A stretch of DNA of 64,000 bases from Gordonia polyisoprenivorans (GTDB lineage Bacteria > Actinomycetota > Actinomycetes > Mycobacteriales > Mycobacteriaceae): positions 806,001-870,000 of the forward strand of contig NZ_CP072203.1 of NCBI RefSeq assembly GCF_017654315.1, read 5' to 3'. Shown piece after piece: positions 29,027 through 36,866 of this stretch. The notes below the pieces were generated by a model. That model made no database searches, was not told the origin of the DNA, and was given only the letters and a program-made list of their open reading frames with translations. Both the position numbers and the translations under genes were made by a program. Each line of letters begins with the position of its first letter. Position 1 is the first letter of the stretch.

Positions 29027-29872
29027 ATGAGCGAGGACGGAAACGAGGGCTTCACCACGCAGCCCGTGCTGGGCCGCGGGCCACGGGCGATCATCGGACC
29101 TGCCGCCGCGATGCCGTTCCGGGTGTCGCGTCTGCGTGCGCCTACCGATCTCGCTCGCTGGGTCGACTACTTCTGGATCGTGCGCTGGTCCACCGTCGAA
29201 ATTCATGAGCAGCAGGTCATTCCGCAACCTGTGGTGCACGTCGCCGCCGAGGACGGCAGGCTCTGGGTGCATGGCGTGGGGGAGAGCCGGTTCTCGCGGA
29301 CGCTCACCGACGATGGCCAGGTGTTCGGCATCGCCTTCCGTGCCGGTGGGTTTCGGGGGTTCCTCGACGGTCCGGTGAGTGCGTGGACCCGATCGGTGCG
29401 CACGGTGGCCGACGTGCTCGGCGTCGATGACCATGAGGTCGCGCGGCAACTCCTCGATCCGTCCGCGGGCGACGACGAGTTGGTGACGATCGCCGTCCGG
29501 TGGCTCGCCGAGCGTGATCCCGTCGACGACCCGGTGATCGATGAAGTCGCCGCGCTCGCCGAGGCGGCCGAACACGACCCGTCCATCACTCGTGCCGAGC
29601 AACTCGCCGCACAGGCGGGCGTGAGTTTGCGGACGTTGCAGCGGCAGTTCGGTGAGTACGTGGGCATCGGACCGAAGTGGGTCATCCAGCGGTTCCGGAT
29701 GCTCGACGTCGCGGCCATCGCCAATGCGGGCGGAGACGTCGACTGGGCCGACACGGCGGTGCGCCTGGGATTCAGCGACCAATCGCATCTCACGCGCGCG
29801 TTCAGTCGCATCGTCGGGAAACCCCCGGCCACCTATGTCCGGACCGAGCGGACCGGGGGCAGTGAACGGTGA
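29027..29872 (+). CDS. AraC family transcriptional regulator
   Basis: This 281-residue protein has an N-terminal sensing domain of the kind paired with AraC in actinobacteria (DYFWIVRWSTVEIHEQQVIP, VFGIAFRAGGFRGFL). A C-terminal AraC double HTH follows: RAEQLAAQAGVSLRTLQRQF, then ADTAVRLGFSDQSHLTRAFS and IVGKPPATYVR. The start is ATG 29027, with an alternative GTG three bases earlier. It is divergent from the DUF3224 gene, which is its most likely target. Confidence 0.9.
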   Translation: MSEDGNEGFTTQPVLGRGPRAIIGPAAAMPFRVSRLRAPTDLARWVDYFWIVRWSTVEIHEQQVIPQPVVHVAAEDGRLWVHGVGESRFSRTLTDDGQVFGIAFRAGGFRGFLDGPVSAWTRSVRTVADVLGVDDHEVARQLLDPSAGDDELVTIAVRWLAERDPVDDPVIDEVAALAEAAEHDPSITRAEQLAAQAGVSLRTLQRQFGEYVGIGPKWVIQRFRMLDVAAIANAGGDVDWADTAVRLGFSDQSHLTRAFSRIVGKPPATYVRTERTGGSER

Positions 29873-29957
29873 GCGGGTTCGATGAGCGCCGGACACGCTA
29901 CTGTCGATCAGTGCGCTGCCGCCGGAACGACTTCGGCGGTCATGGACGGGAGGCATG

Positions 29958-30827
29958 ATGACGGACGACGGCAATACCGGCGAGACCGGCCGGATCAGTG
30001 AATTCGGCAGGGACGGATGTGTTTTCGATGTGATCGACTCAGGCAATGTGGGGTCGGGGGAGGTGCCGGGCGCCGATATCCCGATCGTGTTGCTGCATGG
30101 ATTCCCCGAGCGCGCCTCGTGCTGGAACCTGGTCACCCCGATCCTGAACGAACGCGGCTACCGCACTGTTGCCCCCGATCAGCGCGGATACTCCCCGCGG
30201 GCGCGTCCGGCCGCCGTCCGTGATTACCGGATCTCCGAGCTCGCCCGCGACGTCATCGCGCTGGCGGATGCACTTAATGCCCCGAAAATCCATCTGGTGG
30301 GCCATGATTGGGGATCGGGAGTGGCGTGGGCCGTCGCCGCCGATCATCCCGATCGCGTCGCCACGCTGACCGCACTCGCGGTTCCGCATCCGGGGGCCTA
30401 TCTGCGCGCGATGCCGCGCGGCCAGCTGCTGCGGTCGTGGTACATGGGGGTGTTCCAGATCCCGGGATTCGCGGAATGGGCGCTGAGCAAAGGCATGTCC
30501 AACCCGCGGGCGGCACGTTTCGGTCCGCCCGGCTTCGCCGAGCAGCTGCAGGCCGACATCATCGACTACGGTGCACTGACCGGCGGACTCAACTGGTATC
30601 GCGCACTGAAGTACGGCGATCGTGGTCTGATGAACCGCAAGGTCACGGTGCCGACCACCCACATCTGGAGTGACGGCGACATCTACCTGTCCCGGGCCGG
30701 TGCCCGTGGTTGTGCCCAGATGGTGGATGCCCCTTACGATTTCATCGTCCTCGAAGGCGTCGACCACTGGATTCCGCAACGCCGCCCCGAGCAGGTGGCC
30801 GAGGCGATCCTCAATCGCATCGCCTGA
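29958..30827 (+). CDS. epoxide-hydrolase-like alpha/beta hydrolase
   Basis: This 289-residue enzyme has HGFPE as oxyanion motif, the nucleophile elbow GHDWGSGVAW (Asp instead of Ser, as in epoxide hydrolases and haloalkane dehalogenases), and a final His in GVDHWIPQRRPEQV. The Asp nucleophile and HGFPE favour an epoxide hydrolase. GGGAGG 4 nt upstream fits the second of two adjacent ATGs (29958). A strong intrinsic terminator follows, so this is probably a single-gene unit. Confidence 0.88.
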   Translation: MTDDGNTGETGRISEFGRDGCVFDVIDSGNVGSGEVPGADIPIVLLHGFPERASCWNLVTPILNERGYRTVAPDQRGYSPRARPAAVRDYRISELARDVIALADALNAPKIHLVGHDWGSGVAWAVAADHPDRVATLTALAVPHPGAYLRAMPRGQLLRSWYMGVFQIPGFAEWALSKGMSNPRAARFGPPGFAEQLQADIIDYGALTGGLNWYRALKYGDRGLMNRKVTVPTTHIWSDGDIYLSRAGARGCAQMVDAPYDFIVLEGVDHWIPQRRPEQVAEAILNRIA

Positions 30828-30913
30828 GGAGCCGACGCCGCGGTGGGTGGAGCTCGTCTTCATGCGATGGTCGCGGTCGATACGAATATAACTTCCACCG
30901 GAGCGGGCATCCG

Positions 30914-30934
30914 ACCCCGTTTTTCGGGGTTTTT
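30914..30934 (+). terminator. intrinsic terminator after the epoxide-hydrolase gene
   Basis: ACCCCG, a 5-T loop and CGGGGT are followed directly by TTTT. This is a textbook stem-loop plus T-run, 87 bp after the stop codon. Confidence 0.85.
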
Positions 30935-30973
30935 GACCCAATTCGGTGGAAACTGTATTCGCGGTCGCGGCTC

Positions 30974-31033
30974 GCACCTCAACCAGCGGGGGGAAGCCTC
31001 CCATCCCGATGGTCGAGGTGTCGAGGAGCGCTA
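30974..31033. repeat. dispersed-type palindromic repeat, copy 1
   Basis: The 60-bp copy opens GCACCTCAACCAGCGGGGGG and ends GGTCGAGGTGTCGAGGAGCG then CTA. The end CCATCCCGATGGTCGAGGTG pairs with the opening CACCTC.ACCA to form a foldback. CCTCGAGACC at 31042-31051 just downstream can pair with GGTCGAGG too. The layout resembles REP-type intergenic elements of high-GC actinobacteria. Confidence 0.75.
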
Positions 31034-31087
31034 GCGACGAGCCTCGAGACCCCTTGTGCCGAAGGGATTCCGGGCCACGGGCGGCTT

Positions 31088-31146
31088 GCACCTCGACCAG
31101 CGGGGGGAACCTCCCATCCCGATGGTCGAGGTGTCGAGGAGCGCTA
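31088..31146. repeat. dispersed-type palindromic repeat, copy 2
   Basis: This 59-bp copy matches copy 1 except for one substitution in the first arm (CACCTCGACCA, a perfect partner for TGGTCGAGGTG) and one missing base in the centre. The two copies are 114 bp apart in direct orientation. Confidence 0.75.
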
Positions 31147-31191
31147 CGCGGCGAGTAGGCACCAGAGACACCGAACCGCGGCCAGGGTCGG

Positions 31192-32001
31192 TCAGCTCCG
31201 CCGACGCCGAAGTACCTCGATGAGGAGCAGGAGGACGGCGAGTAGTCCGCCGCCGACGACGACCGGCACACGAACGGGATAGGGGAGTTCCGTGGGGGCG
31301 CCGGCGCGCAGCTGGGCGAAAGTGGCTCGCTGAGCATCGGATTCGGCGACGACGTCGACGATCGCCGTGCTGCCGGATTCCGCGGCGCTGTCGGATTCTG
31401 CGGACGCAGGCTGCTCGGAAGCCGAGGGGGTGGACGTCACGGCTTCGGTGGTGGGCTCGGCGGCCGCCGACTCGTCGAAGGGCAGTTCGGGTTCGATAGC
31501 GGCATGGGCCGGTGTCGGTTCCGGTGACGGGGGAGCCGACTTGGGTGGCGCCTTCTTGGCCGGCGCGGTACCCGCGCTCGGTGACGGCCGCTTGGTGGGC
31601 GGTGCCTTCTTCGCCGGCGCCTTCTTCACTGGGGCTTTCTCGGCGGTGGCCTTCTTCGGAGCGGACTTCTTCGCCGCGGCTTTCCTTGCCGGTGCCTTCT
31701 TCGCCGCGGCTTTCCTTGCCGGTGCCTTCTTCGCCGCGGCTTTCCTTGCCGGTGCCTTCTTCGCGGGGGTCTTCTTGGCCGCCGGCTTGTCGGTTGCGGC
31801 CTTGTCGGCGGCGGTTTCCTCGACGTCAGAGGTCTTCGGCGGGGCCTTCTTGGCGGGTGCTTTCTTCGCCGGGCTCTTCTTGGCGGCCTTCTTGGCCGGT
31901 GCGCTGTGACCGGCCGTGTCGGAGCCCGCCTCCGGTGCACCACTCCCGGCCGTCCGCCCGTCGGACGATGGGTGCGCCTTGTTCGGATCCGGGTCGGTCA
32001 T
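31192..32001 (-). CDS. histone H1-like Lys/Ala/Pro-rich protein with C-terminal membrane anchor
   Basis: This 269-residue protein has three parts. Residues 35-150 are a disordered basic tract of KKAPAKKA/RKAAAKKA repeats like eukaryotic H1 tails and mycobacterial HupB C-terminal tails. It includes three identical 30-bp DNA repeats (31666-31755) coding KKAPARKAAA. Residues 150-235 are an acidic Pro/Ser/Ala linker. The last 30 residues hold one hydrophobic helix (VPVVVGGGLLAVLLLLIEVL) then RRRRS. A tail-anchored protein with a cytoplasmic DNA-binding tract is the natural reading. There is no HU domain. The function is inferred only. Confidence 0.8.
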   Translation of the reverse strand: MTDPDPNKAHPSSDGRTAGSGAPEAGSDTAGHSAPAKKAAKKSPAKKAPAKKAPPKTSDVEETAADKAATDKPAAKKTPAKKAPARKAAAKKAPARKAAAKKAPARKAAAKKSAPKKATAEKAPVKKAPAKKAPPTKRPSPSAGTAPAKKAPPKSAPPSPEPTPAHAAIEPELPFDESAAAEPTTEAVTSTPSASEQPASAESDSAAESGSTAIVDVVAESDAQRATFAQLRAGAPTELPYPVRVPVVVGGGLLAVLLLLIEVLRRRRS

Positions 32002-32131
32002 GGTGCGGTCGCTCCCTCGCGTGTCGCTGACGTGGCGAAACCAATCCTAGACACGTGCACACACCGGACACGGACACCCCGGACACAGCACGACGCCGTC
32101 ACCGGGTGCCGTTACCGGGCGCCCACGTCGC

Positions 32132-32845
32132 TCAGGACCGGACGCCGAGCCTGGCGAGGATGTCGGCGTCGATCGCGCCGAGTTCGTCCTCGATCGCGCG
32201 GTGCGTGGTGCGTCGCTGCCCCGTGGCCATCGCCTCGGCGGCGTCCACCGCGATGGCGAGGTTGTCCAGACGCTTGCCGATCGCGTCGACAAAGGCCTTG
32301 GCGTCGGCGGTGGTGTCCTGCGCGGCCACCTTGTCCAGGGAAGTGCGGGCGGTGGCGATCCGTGCGGCGAGGCTCGCACCGTGTCCGGAGAACTGGCGCA
32401 GCACATCCGGTGCGACGCCGACCCGCTCGGCCTGCATCGACGAGAGCCGACCCCGCGCGGCCACAGCGGCGCGATACACAACCGGCGCGACGATCGGTGC
32501 GACGAGCCGTCCGACCGTCAGATAGCGACGCACGCTCGCCGGGCTGTAGGGCTTGGCATCGGCGGCAGCCTTCGCCTTCGCGGCCACCGTCTTGGCCTCG
32601 GCCTGCGCGACCTTCACCTGCGCCTTGCTCGCCTTGCGGTCGGCCTTGGCGGCTTTCTTCGCAGTCTTCTGCTCGACCTTGAGCTCTTTGCCCCGCAGCT
32701 TGTGCTCCGCCTTGCGGCGTTCCTTGGCGGCCTTGCGGCGATCCTTGGATTCGAACTTTGCCTCGAGCTTCGCCTTGGCCTTCAGTGCTTTGGCCTCGGC
32801 TCGCCGTTCGGCACGGCTTCTACCGTCGGACGAGAACACACCCAT
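32132..32845 (-). CDS. Lys/Ala-rich coiled-coil protein (DUF6474-like)
   Basis: This 237-residue protein begins MGVFSSDGRSRAERRAEAKA. Residues 8-100 are a charged helix rich in Lys, Ala and Arg, probably a long coiled coil. A second domain from about residue 103 (YLTVGRLVAPIVAPVVYRAA, then ARGRLSSMQAERVGVAPDVL) ends in helices with DTTADAKAFVDAIGKRLDNL. It looks like the mycolata family labelled DUF6474, but I cannot confirm that. AAGGTG upstream supports the ATG. It lies beside the H1-like gene on the same strand. Confidence 0.7.
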   Translation of the reverse strand: MGVFSSDGRSRAERRAEAKALKAKAKLEAKFESKDRRKAAKERRKAEHKLRGKELKVEQKTAKKAAKADRKASKAQVKVAQAEAKTVAAKAKAAADAKPYSPASVRRYLTVGRLVAPIVAPVVYRAAVAARGRLSSMQAERVGVAPDVLRQFSGHGASLAARIATARTSLDKVAAQDTTADAKAFVDAIGKRLDNLAIAVDAAEAMATGQRRTTHRAIEDELGAIDADILARLGVRS

Positions 32846-33027
32846 CGGGGCACCTTTCGCTGGGACTGCCGAGTCTTTGTCCACCTGTACGAGTCCACCT
32901 ACACGATCGCGACATGACGCGCGCAACCGCGATGGTGAACCCACCGACACAAGCATTACATAGGCTCGGAAACAGACTGTGACGGGCGATACCGCACAAC
33001 CGGGGACAGCAGGAGGTGGCGACGACG

Positions 33028-34761
33028 GTGCCGAGCCTGCTGCATGCCCGTGACCTCGCCGGGTGCGAACATCGCCTCGCCCTGGATTCCGCGCACCCCG
33101 ACATGGCCTGGGACCGTCCGCAGACGCCCGAGGCCGCGCGTCGCACCGAGGCTGCGGCGTTGCATCGGGATCGTGTTCGTGACCTGCTGCGTGCCATCCA
33201 CAGCGACCAGGAGCCGAACACGTTCGTCACCGTCGGCCAGGGTTCGTCGGCACAGCGGGCGGCGCGGACGTTGCAGGCATGCGACGAGGGTGCGCACTGG
33301 ATCTGGAATGCGACGCTGCCGATCGACCCCGACCGTGGTCGTCGGGGACATTCGGAACTTCTCGTCCGCGTCGACGACGGCTATCTCCCGATCATCGTGG
33401 TGAATCATCGGGCGTCGTATCCGGCCAAGCCGCGACGCGGTGCGCCCGCCGAGGGCACGGCGGCGCTACTGACCAGCCCGCTGTGGGGCTGGGTGCCTAC
33501 CCCCGACCCACACCGCACGATCCGCAACCACCGTCGTGACCAGCTACGTCTGGCCCATCTGACCCAGATGCTGCTCGATGAGGGTCTGGCCCCGACGCGT
33601 GACGAACCGGACCTGTGCGCTGGCGTGATCGGCCTGGACATCGATTGCATCGTCGTGCACCGCATCGGAACGACGCTGCCCGACTACCGGTCGGTGTTCG
33701 AGCGGCGACAGGCCATCGCCGCGGGGTCGGTGCTGACCGCACCGCGCCGGGTCTCCGAGTGCCGCAGCTGCCCGTGGTGGGAGAGATGTGGTCCCGAACT
33801 CGAGGCGCGCCGCGACATCAGCCTCGTGGTCTCCTCGGGGCAGGCCGGCACCCTGACCGAGGCGGGAATCCGGACCGTCGACCAGCTCGCCCGCTACGAG
33901 GGGCCGGCGCCGCAGTCGTGGCCGTCGAACGTGGCCTTCGACGACGCCGTGGTCAACGCGATCGCCTGGCTCACCGACGTGCCCCTGGTGCGCCGGGTCG
34001 AGCGCCCCCTGGTGCAGCGGGCCGACGTGGAGGTCGACGTCGACATGGAGAGCTACGGCGAGGACGGCGCCTACCTGTGGGGCACGCTGCTCACCGACAA
34101 CGTCGACCGCGACCGGCCGGTGCGCTATCGCCCGTTCGTCACCTGGCATCCGCTGCCAACCGCCGACGAGGCGCGCTCGTTCGCCGAGTTCTGGGCGTGG
34201 TTGAACGCCGAACGGCAGGCCGCGCACGAGAGCGGGAAAACCTTTGCCGCCTACTGCTATTCGCAGCAGGCCGAGAACCGGTGGTTACTCTCCTCGGCCG
34301 ATCGGTTCGCCGGCGCACCGGGCATCCCCACCCGCGCCGAGATCCAGGCGTTCATCGATTCGTCCGAGTGGGTCGACATCTATGAGGCGGTGAGCGCGAA
34401 TTTCGTGTGCCCGCAGGGCAAAGGCTTGAAGAAGGTCGCTCCCGTCGCCGGTTTCACCTGGCGCGACGACGAGGCCGGCGGCGCCGCGTCGATGGATTGG
34501 TACAAGGCGGCTGTCGCGCTGGGCACCACCGAACTCGATCTCTCCCAACGTGATCGGCTGTTGGCCTACAACGAGGACGACGTGCTCGCCACCAAGGTGT
34601 TGCGGGAATGGATGGACGGCGACTGGACCGATCCCGACCTCGCTCGGCGCGTCCCCTATCAAGAAGAGTTGCTGACCTTGCGTCGACGGTCAGAGGCGCG
34701 TCGAACGCAGGGCGTCGAGGAACGGCCCGGTGCCGACGAGCGCGACGGCGCCGAGCAATAG
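33028..34761 (+). CDS. TM0106-type RecB-like/RNase H-like nuclease
   Basis: This 577-residue protein has an N-terminal RecB-like region (LLHARDLAGCEHRLAL). A cysteine cluster CRSCPWWERC near residue 248 together with the early Cys could hold an Fe-S cluster. A C-terminal RNase H-like exonuclease part follows: VDVDMESYGEDGAYLWGTLL supplies the DxE pair, and YNEDDVLATKVLREWM the last acidic motif. The family is annotated as a putative nuclease of unknown biological role. AGGAGG at 33011-33016 abuts a GTG at 33016, so the GTG at 33028 (11 nt away) is preferred. Confidence 0.82.
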   Translation: MPSLLHARDLAGCEHRLALDSAHPDMAWDRPQTPEAARRTEAAALHRDRVRDLLRAIHSDQEPNTFVTVGQGSSAQRAARTLQACDEGAHWIWNATLPIDPDRGRRGHSELLVRVDDGYLPIIVVNHRASYPAKPRRGAPAEGTAALLTSPLWGWVPTPDPHRTIRNHRRDQLRLAHLTQMLLDEGLAPTRDEPDLCAGVIGLDIDCIVVHRIGTTLPDYRSVFERRQAIAAGSVLTAPRRVSECRSCPWWERCGPELEARRDISLVVSSGQAGTLTEAGIRTVDQLARYEGPAPQSWPSNVAFDDAVVNAIAWLTDVPLVRRVERPLVQRADVEVDVDMESYGEDGAYLWGTLLTDNVDRDRPVRYRPFVTWHPLPTADEARSFAEFWAWLNAERQAAHESGKTFAAYCYSQQAENRWLLSSADRFAGAPGIPTRAEIQAFIDSSEWVDIYEAVSANFVCPQGKGLKKVAPVAGFTWRDDEAGGAASMDWYKAAVALGTTELDLSQRDRLLAYNEDDVLATKVLREWMDGDWTDPDLARRVPYQEELLTLRRRSEARRTQGVEERPGADERDGAEQ

Positions 34762-35442
34762 CAACAGGCCTGGCGAGATATCGCGGAAGAAGCCGCCGAC
34801 GCCGGCGAGGGTGACTTTTGGTTCCGCGGCGGGTGCCGCCTGCGGAGCCGTCGTGACCGGCCGTGGTGTGGTGGCGCGCGGTGCGGGTGCGGCCGGCGCC
34901 GGAGAACCCGTCGGAGCGGAATTCGGTGTCGATCGGCCGGTGTGCGGAGCGGATGTCCCGGGAACCCCATCGGCTCCACCCGCACCTGCGGCAGGTGGTG
35001 CGACGGGCACGACCGGCGGCACCGGTGCGGCGGGTACCGCGGGTGCCGCGGGTGCGGGCGCGGTGGCCGTCGGCGCAGGCCGCTCACGCTGCGGATTCAC
35101 CACGTTGCCCGTCGACGAGGTGGACGTCGACACGGTCGGTGGGGTGTAGGTAGGTGGGGTGTAGGTCGGGACCCCAGCGCTGCCGCCGCCCGACGGCGAC
35201 GACCCCGACGGGGATGACGAGGACGATCCGGACGAACCAGGCGACTGGCTGCCGCTTCCGGTCGGCTGCGTATGTGAGCAGCAGGTGAACCAGATCCCGC
35301 CGCCGGTGGGGCCGGTCCCGCTCGGCGGCGAGGCAACGGCCACCCCGACCCCGGCGCCGACCATCAGCATCAATGTGGCGAGCAGCGTGAGTAACGGCAC
35401 ACCTCGATGCCGACGCGGCGTCGGTGTGCGGTGCCGTCCCAT
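34690..35442 (-). CDS. Pro/Ser/Thr-rich exported protein with two membrane segments
   Basis: This 250-residue protein has an N-terminal signal or anchor (VPLLTLLATLMLMVGAGVGV), then a WFTCCSH motif near residue 52. A low-complexity region of Ser/Gly, TYTPPTYTPPTV and Pro/Ala repeats follows, and a C-terminal hydrophobic helix (ISPGLLLLLGAVALVGTGPF). It probably spans the cell wall as a disordered surface or stalk protein. The adjacent cysteines could be lipidated or form disulfides. AGGAGA upstream supports the ATG. Its last 72 bp overlap the nuclease gene on the opposite strand. Confidence 0.72.
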   Translation of the reverse strand: MGRHRTPTPRRHRGVPLLTLLATLMLMVGAGVGVAVASPPSGTGPTGGGIWFTCCSHTQPTGSGSQSPGSSGSSSSSPSGSSPSGGGSAGVPTYTPPTYTPPTVSTSTSSTGNVVNPQRERPAPTATAPAPAAPAVPAAPVPPVVPVAPPAAGAGGADGVPGTSAPHTGRSTPNSAPTGSPAPAAPAPRATTPRPVTTAPQAAPAAEPKVTLAGVGGFFRDISPGLLLLLGAVALVGTGPFLDALRSTRL

Positions 35443-35749
35443 CGCTGGTCTCTCCTGCTGTCGTCGGGTGGATCTCCCGATTTCCGAGTGATCCATTACT
35501 GTTCGCACGGCCGTGTTTGCCTCGTATTCACCGATCTGTGACTGTAGGATCACAGACTGATCACGGCCAATGGACCCCTGTCACATTGACTGTGACCAAC
35601 ACCACAAAAGCTTCAGGAGTACTGGCTGTGCGGCTGAAGTAGATCCCGAGGACGCGGTCGTGCGAAGTTTGATGATAGCTGCCGTTGCGGAATCTCGGGT
35701 TTACGGTCTTTAATGTTTGCAAATGCAAGTTTCAGGTTTCGGAGAAGGT
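35443..35749. promoter_or_regulatory. 307-bp control region upstream of the EspR-like/ImmA operon
   Basis: There is no supported gene. Three dyads are present: TCTGTGA-N8-TCACAGA (35535-35556), GTCACA-N5-TGTGAC (35580-35596) and TTGCA-AA-TGCAA (35717-35728). The last ends 21 bp before the HTH gene and includes TTTGC, a half-site reported for EspR. Autoregulation through this site is an attractive inference. Confidence 0.55.
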
Positions 35750-36310
35750 ATGACGTCACGAGGCGATGAACGGCCCGCGGGTTCGACGACGGGGGCGATC
35801 GACAAAGACAAGCCGGTCGACACCGACCCCGGCCTGTTCGCGCGCAGATTGGAAGAGCTGTTCCGCACTGTGCCGGGGCCCAATGGCCGCGCGTACAGCG
35901 CCAAGGCGATCGCGGCGCGATCGACCGAGCGCGGATTCCGACTCGGCGAGTCCTACCTGAGCCAGTTGCGCTCGGGTAAGGCCAAGTCGCCGTCGTTTCG
36001 TACCGTCGAGGGGATCGCGGCCGCGTTCGGCGTGGACGTGCACTACTTCCTCGAGGATCGGGCGGCCCAGCGCACCCGGGACGAGATCGACCTGATGCGC
36101 CTGCAAGCCGACACGAACGTGCAGCTCGCGGCGTTCCGTCTGGCCGGTCTGTCCAGCGATTCGGTGACCGTGGTCAACGAGCTCATCAAGGTTCTGCGCG
36201 AGCAGCAGGGGCTGCCGAAGGATCCGCCGGATATCGTGGCAGCGGGGTTGACCGAAGAGCAGGCCGATGCGCGGCTGCGCGTCGTCGGCGGCAAGGAGAT
36301 CGAGGACTGA
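35750..36310 (+). CDS. EspR-like HTH (XRE family) regulator
   Basis: This 186-residue protein resembles the nucleoid-associated regulator EspR of mycobacteria across its core: FARRLEELFRTV, ESYLSQLRSG, VDVHYFLEDR and a C-terminal dimer helix LAGLSSDSVTVVNELIKVLR. It has a longer disordered N-terminus (about 35 residues) and a tail of about 30 residues, so it is longer than EspR (132 aa). The ATG at 35750 is preferred over 35717 because GGAGAAGG precedes it. The next genes code an ImmA-type protease and a membrane protein. An ImmR/ImmA-like repressor-protease pairing is a good hypothesis. Confidence 0.85.
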   Translation: MTSRGDERPAGSTTGAIDKDKPVDTDPGLFARRLEELFRTVPGPNGRAYSAKAIAARSTERGFRLGESYLSQLRSGKAKSPSFRTVEGIAAAFGVDVHYFLEDRAAQRTRDEIDLMRLQADTNVQLAAFRLAGLSSDSVTVVNELIKVLREQQGLPKDPPDIVAAGLTEEQADARLRVVGGKEIED

Positions 36311-36359
36311 TCTCCGTCGTCGCCGCGGACCCGCTCCGCCACGACGAGGAGGATGTCCC

Positions 36360-36866
36360 ATGCGCAGTTCGCGCGAGATGTGGTCGCTGTGCCGCTCGGT
36401 ACTCGCCCCGCTCGACCTCGATCTGCCGCTCGACGTCGATCAGCTCTGCGACCGCTTCGGTGAACGCAGGGGACGGCCGATCCGCCTCATCGCGCATCCG
36501 CTTCCGGCGGGGGTGCCCAATGGGGTGTGGCTGGCCGCCGAAGACGCCGACTACTTCTTCCACCAGGTCAACACCACGCGCTGGCATCGCGATCAGATCG
36601 TCATCCACGAGTTCGCGCATCTCATCGCCGGTCATCAGATGCTTGCGAGCATGCCGGAAGTGCTCGCCGGGCTCAGCGCCGCTGACGCCGACTCGTCACT
36701 GCGCGGCACCTGCTACGACGACGACCGCGAACGTGAGGCCGAGACCCTGGCATCGATGATCCTCACGTGGGCGGCCAAGGCCAGCGACGGCGTCGGGCAC
36801 AGTTCCGCCGACCCGGAGATCCGCGGGCTGCAGCGCCTTCTCGGAGGCCACAAGGGGTGGCTGTGA
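36360..36866 (+). CDS. ImmA/IrrE family metallo-endopeptidase
   Basis: This 168-residue protein contains the zinc protease signature HEFAH (HExxH) in IVIHEFAHLIAGHQM near residue 83, and a downstream helix with EREAETLASMIL that would supply the third ligand Glu. ImmA and IrrE cut HTH repressors (ImmR of ICEBs1, DdrO of Deinococcus). Here the gene follows an HTH gene by 49 nt. A GAGGAGG ribosome site supports the ATG at 36360. Its stop overlaps the next start as TGATG, so translation is coupled to the membrane protein. Confidence 0.9.
   Translation: MRSSREMWSLCRSVLAPLDLDLPLDVDQLCDRFGERRGRPIRLIAHPLPAGVPNGVWLAAEDADYFFHQVNTTRWHRDQIVIHEFAHLIAGHQMLASMPEVLAGLSAADADSSLRGTCYDDDREREAETLASMILTWAAKASDGVGHSSADPEIRGLQRLLGGHKGWL

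Larger units (their letters stand above)
30828..31191. other. intergenic region with terminator and repeat pair
   Basis: There is no gene here. The stretch holds the terminator at 30914-30934, an 8-bp inverted repeat around it (TTCCACCG at 30893-30900 with CGGTGGAA at 30944-30951), and two copies of a roughly 60-bp repeat at 30974-31033 and 31088-31146. Confidence 0.8.

Noticed and set aside
31367..31909. Hydrophobic 180-codon frame antisense to the H1-like gene
   Set aside because: The AFLAGAFFAAAF repeats are the complement of the KKAPARKAAA codons. It has no start signal.
35424..35642. 72-codon frame with a VTLTVTNTT-like stretch upstream of the EspR-like gene
   Set aside because: It overlaps the antisense surface gene start, has no ribosome site and sits in a region full of operator-like dyads.
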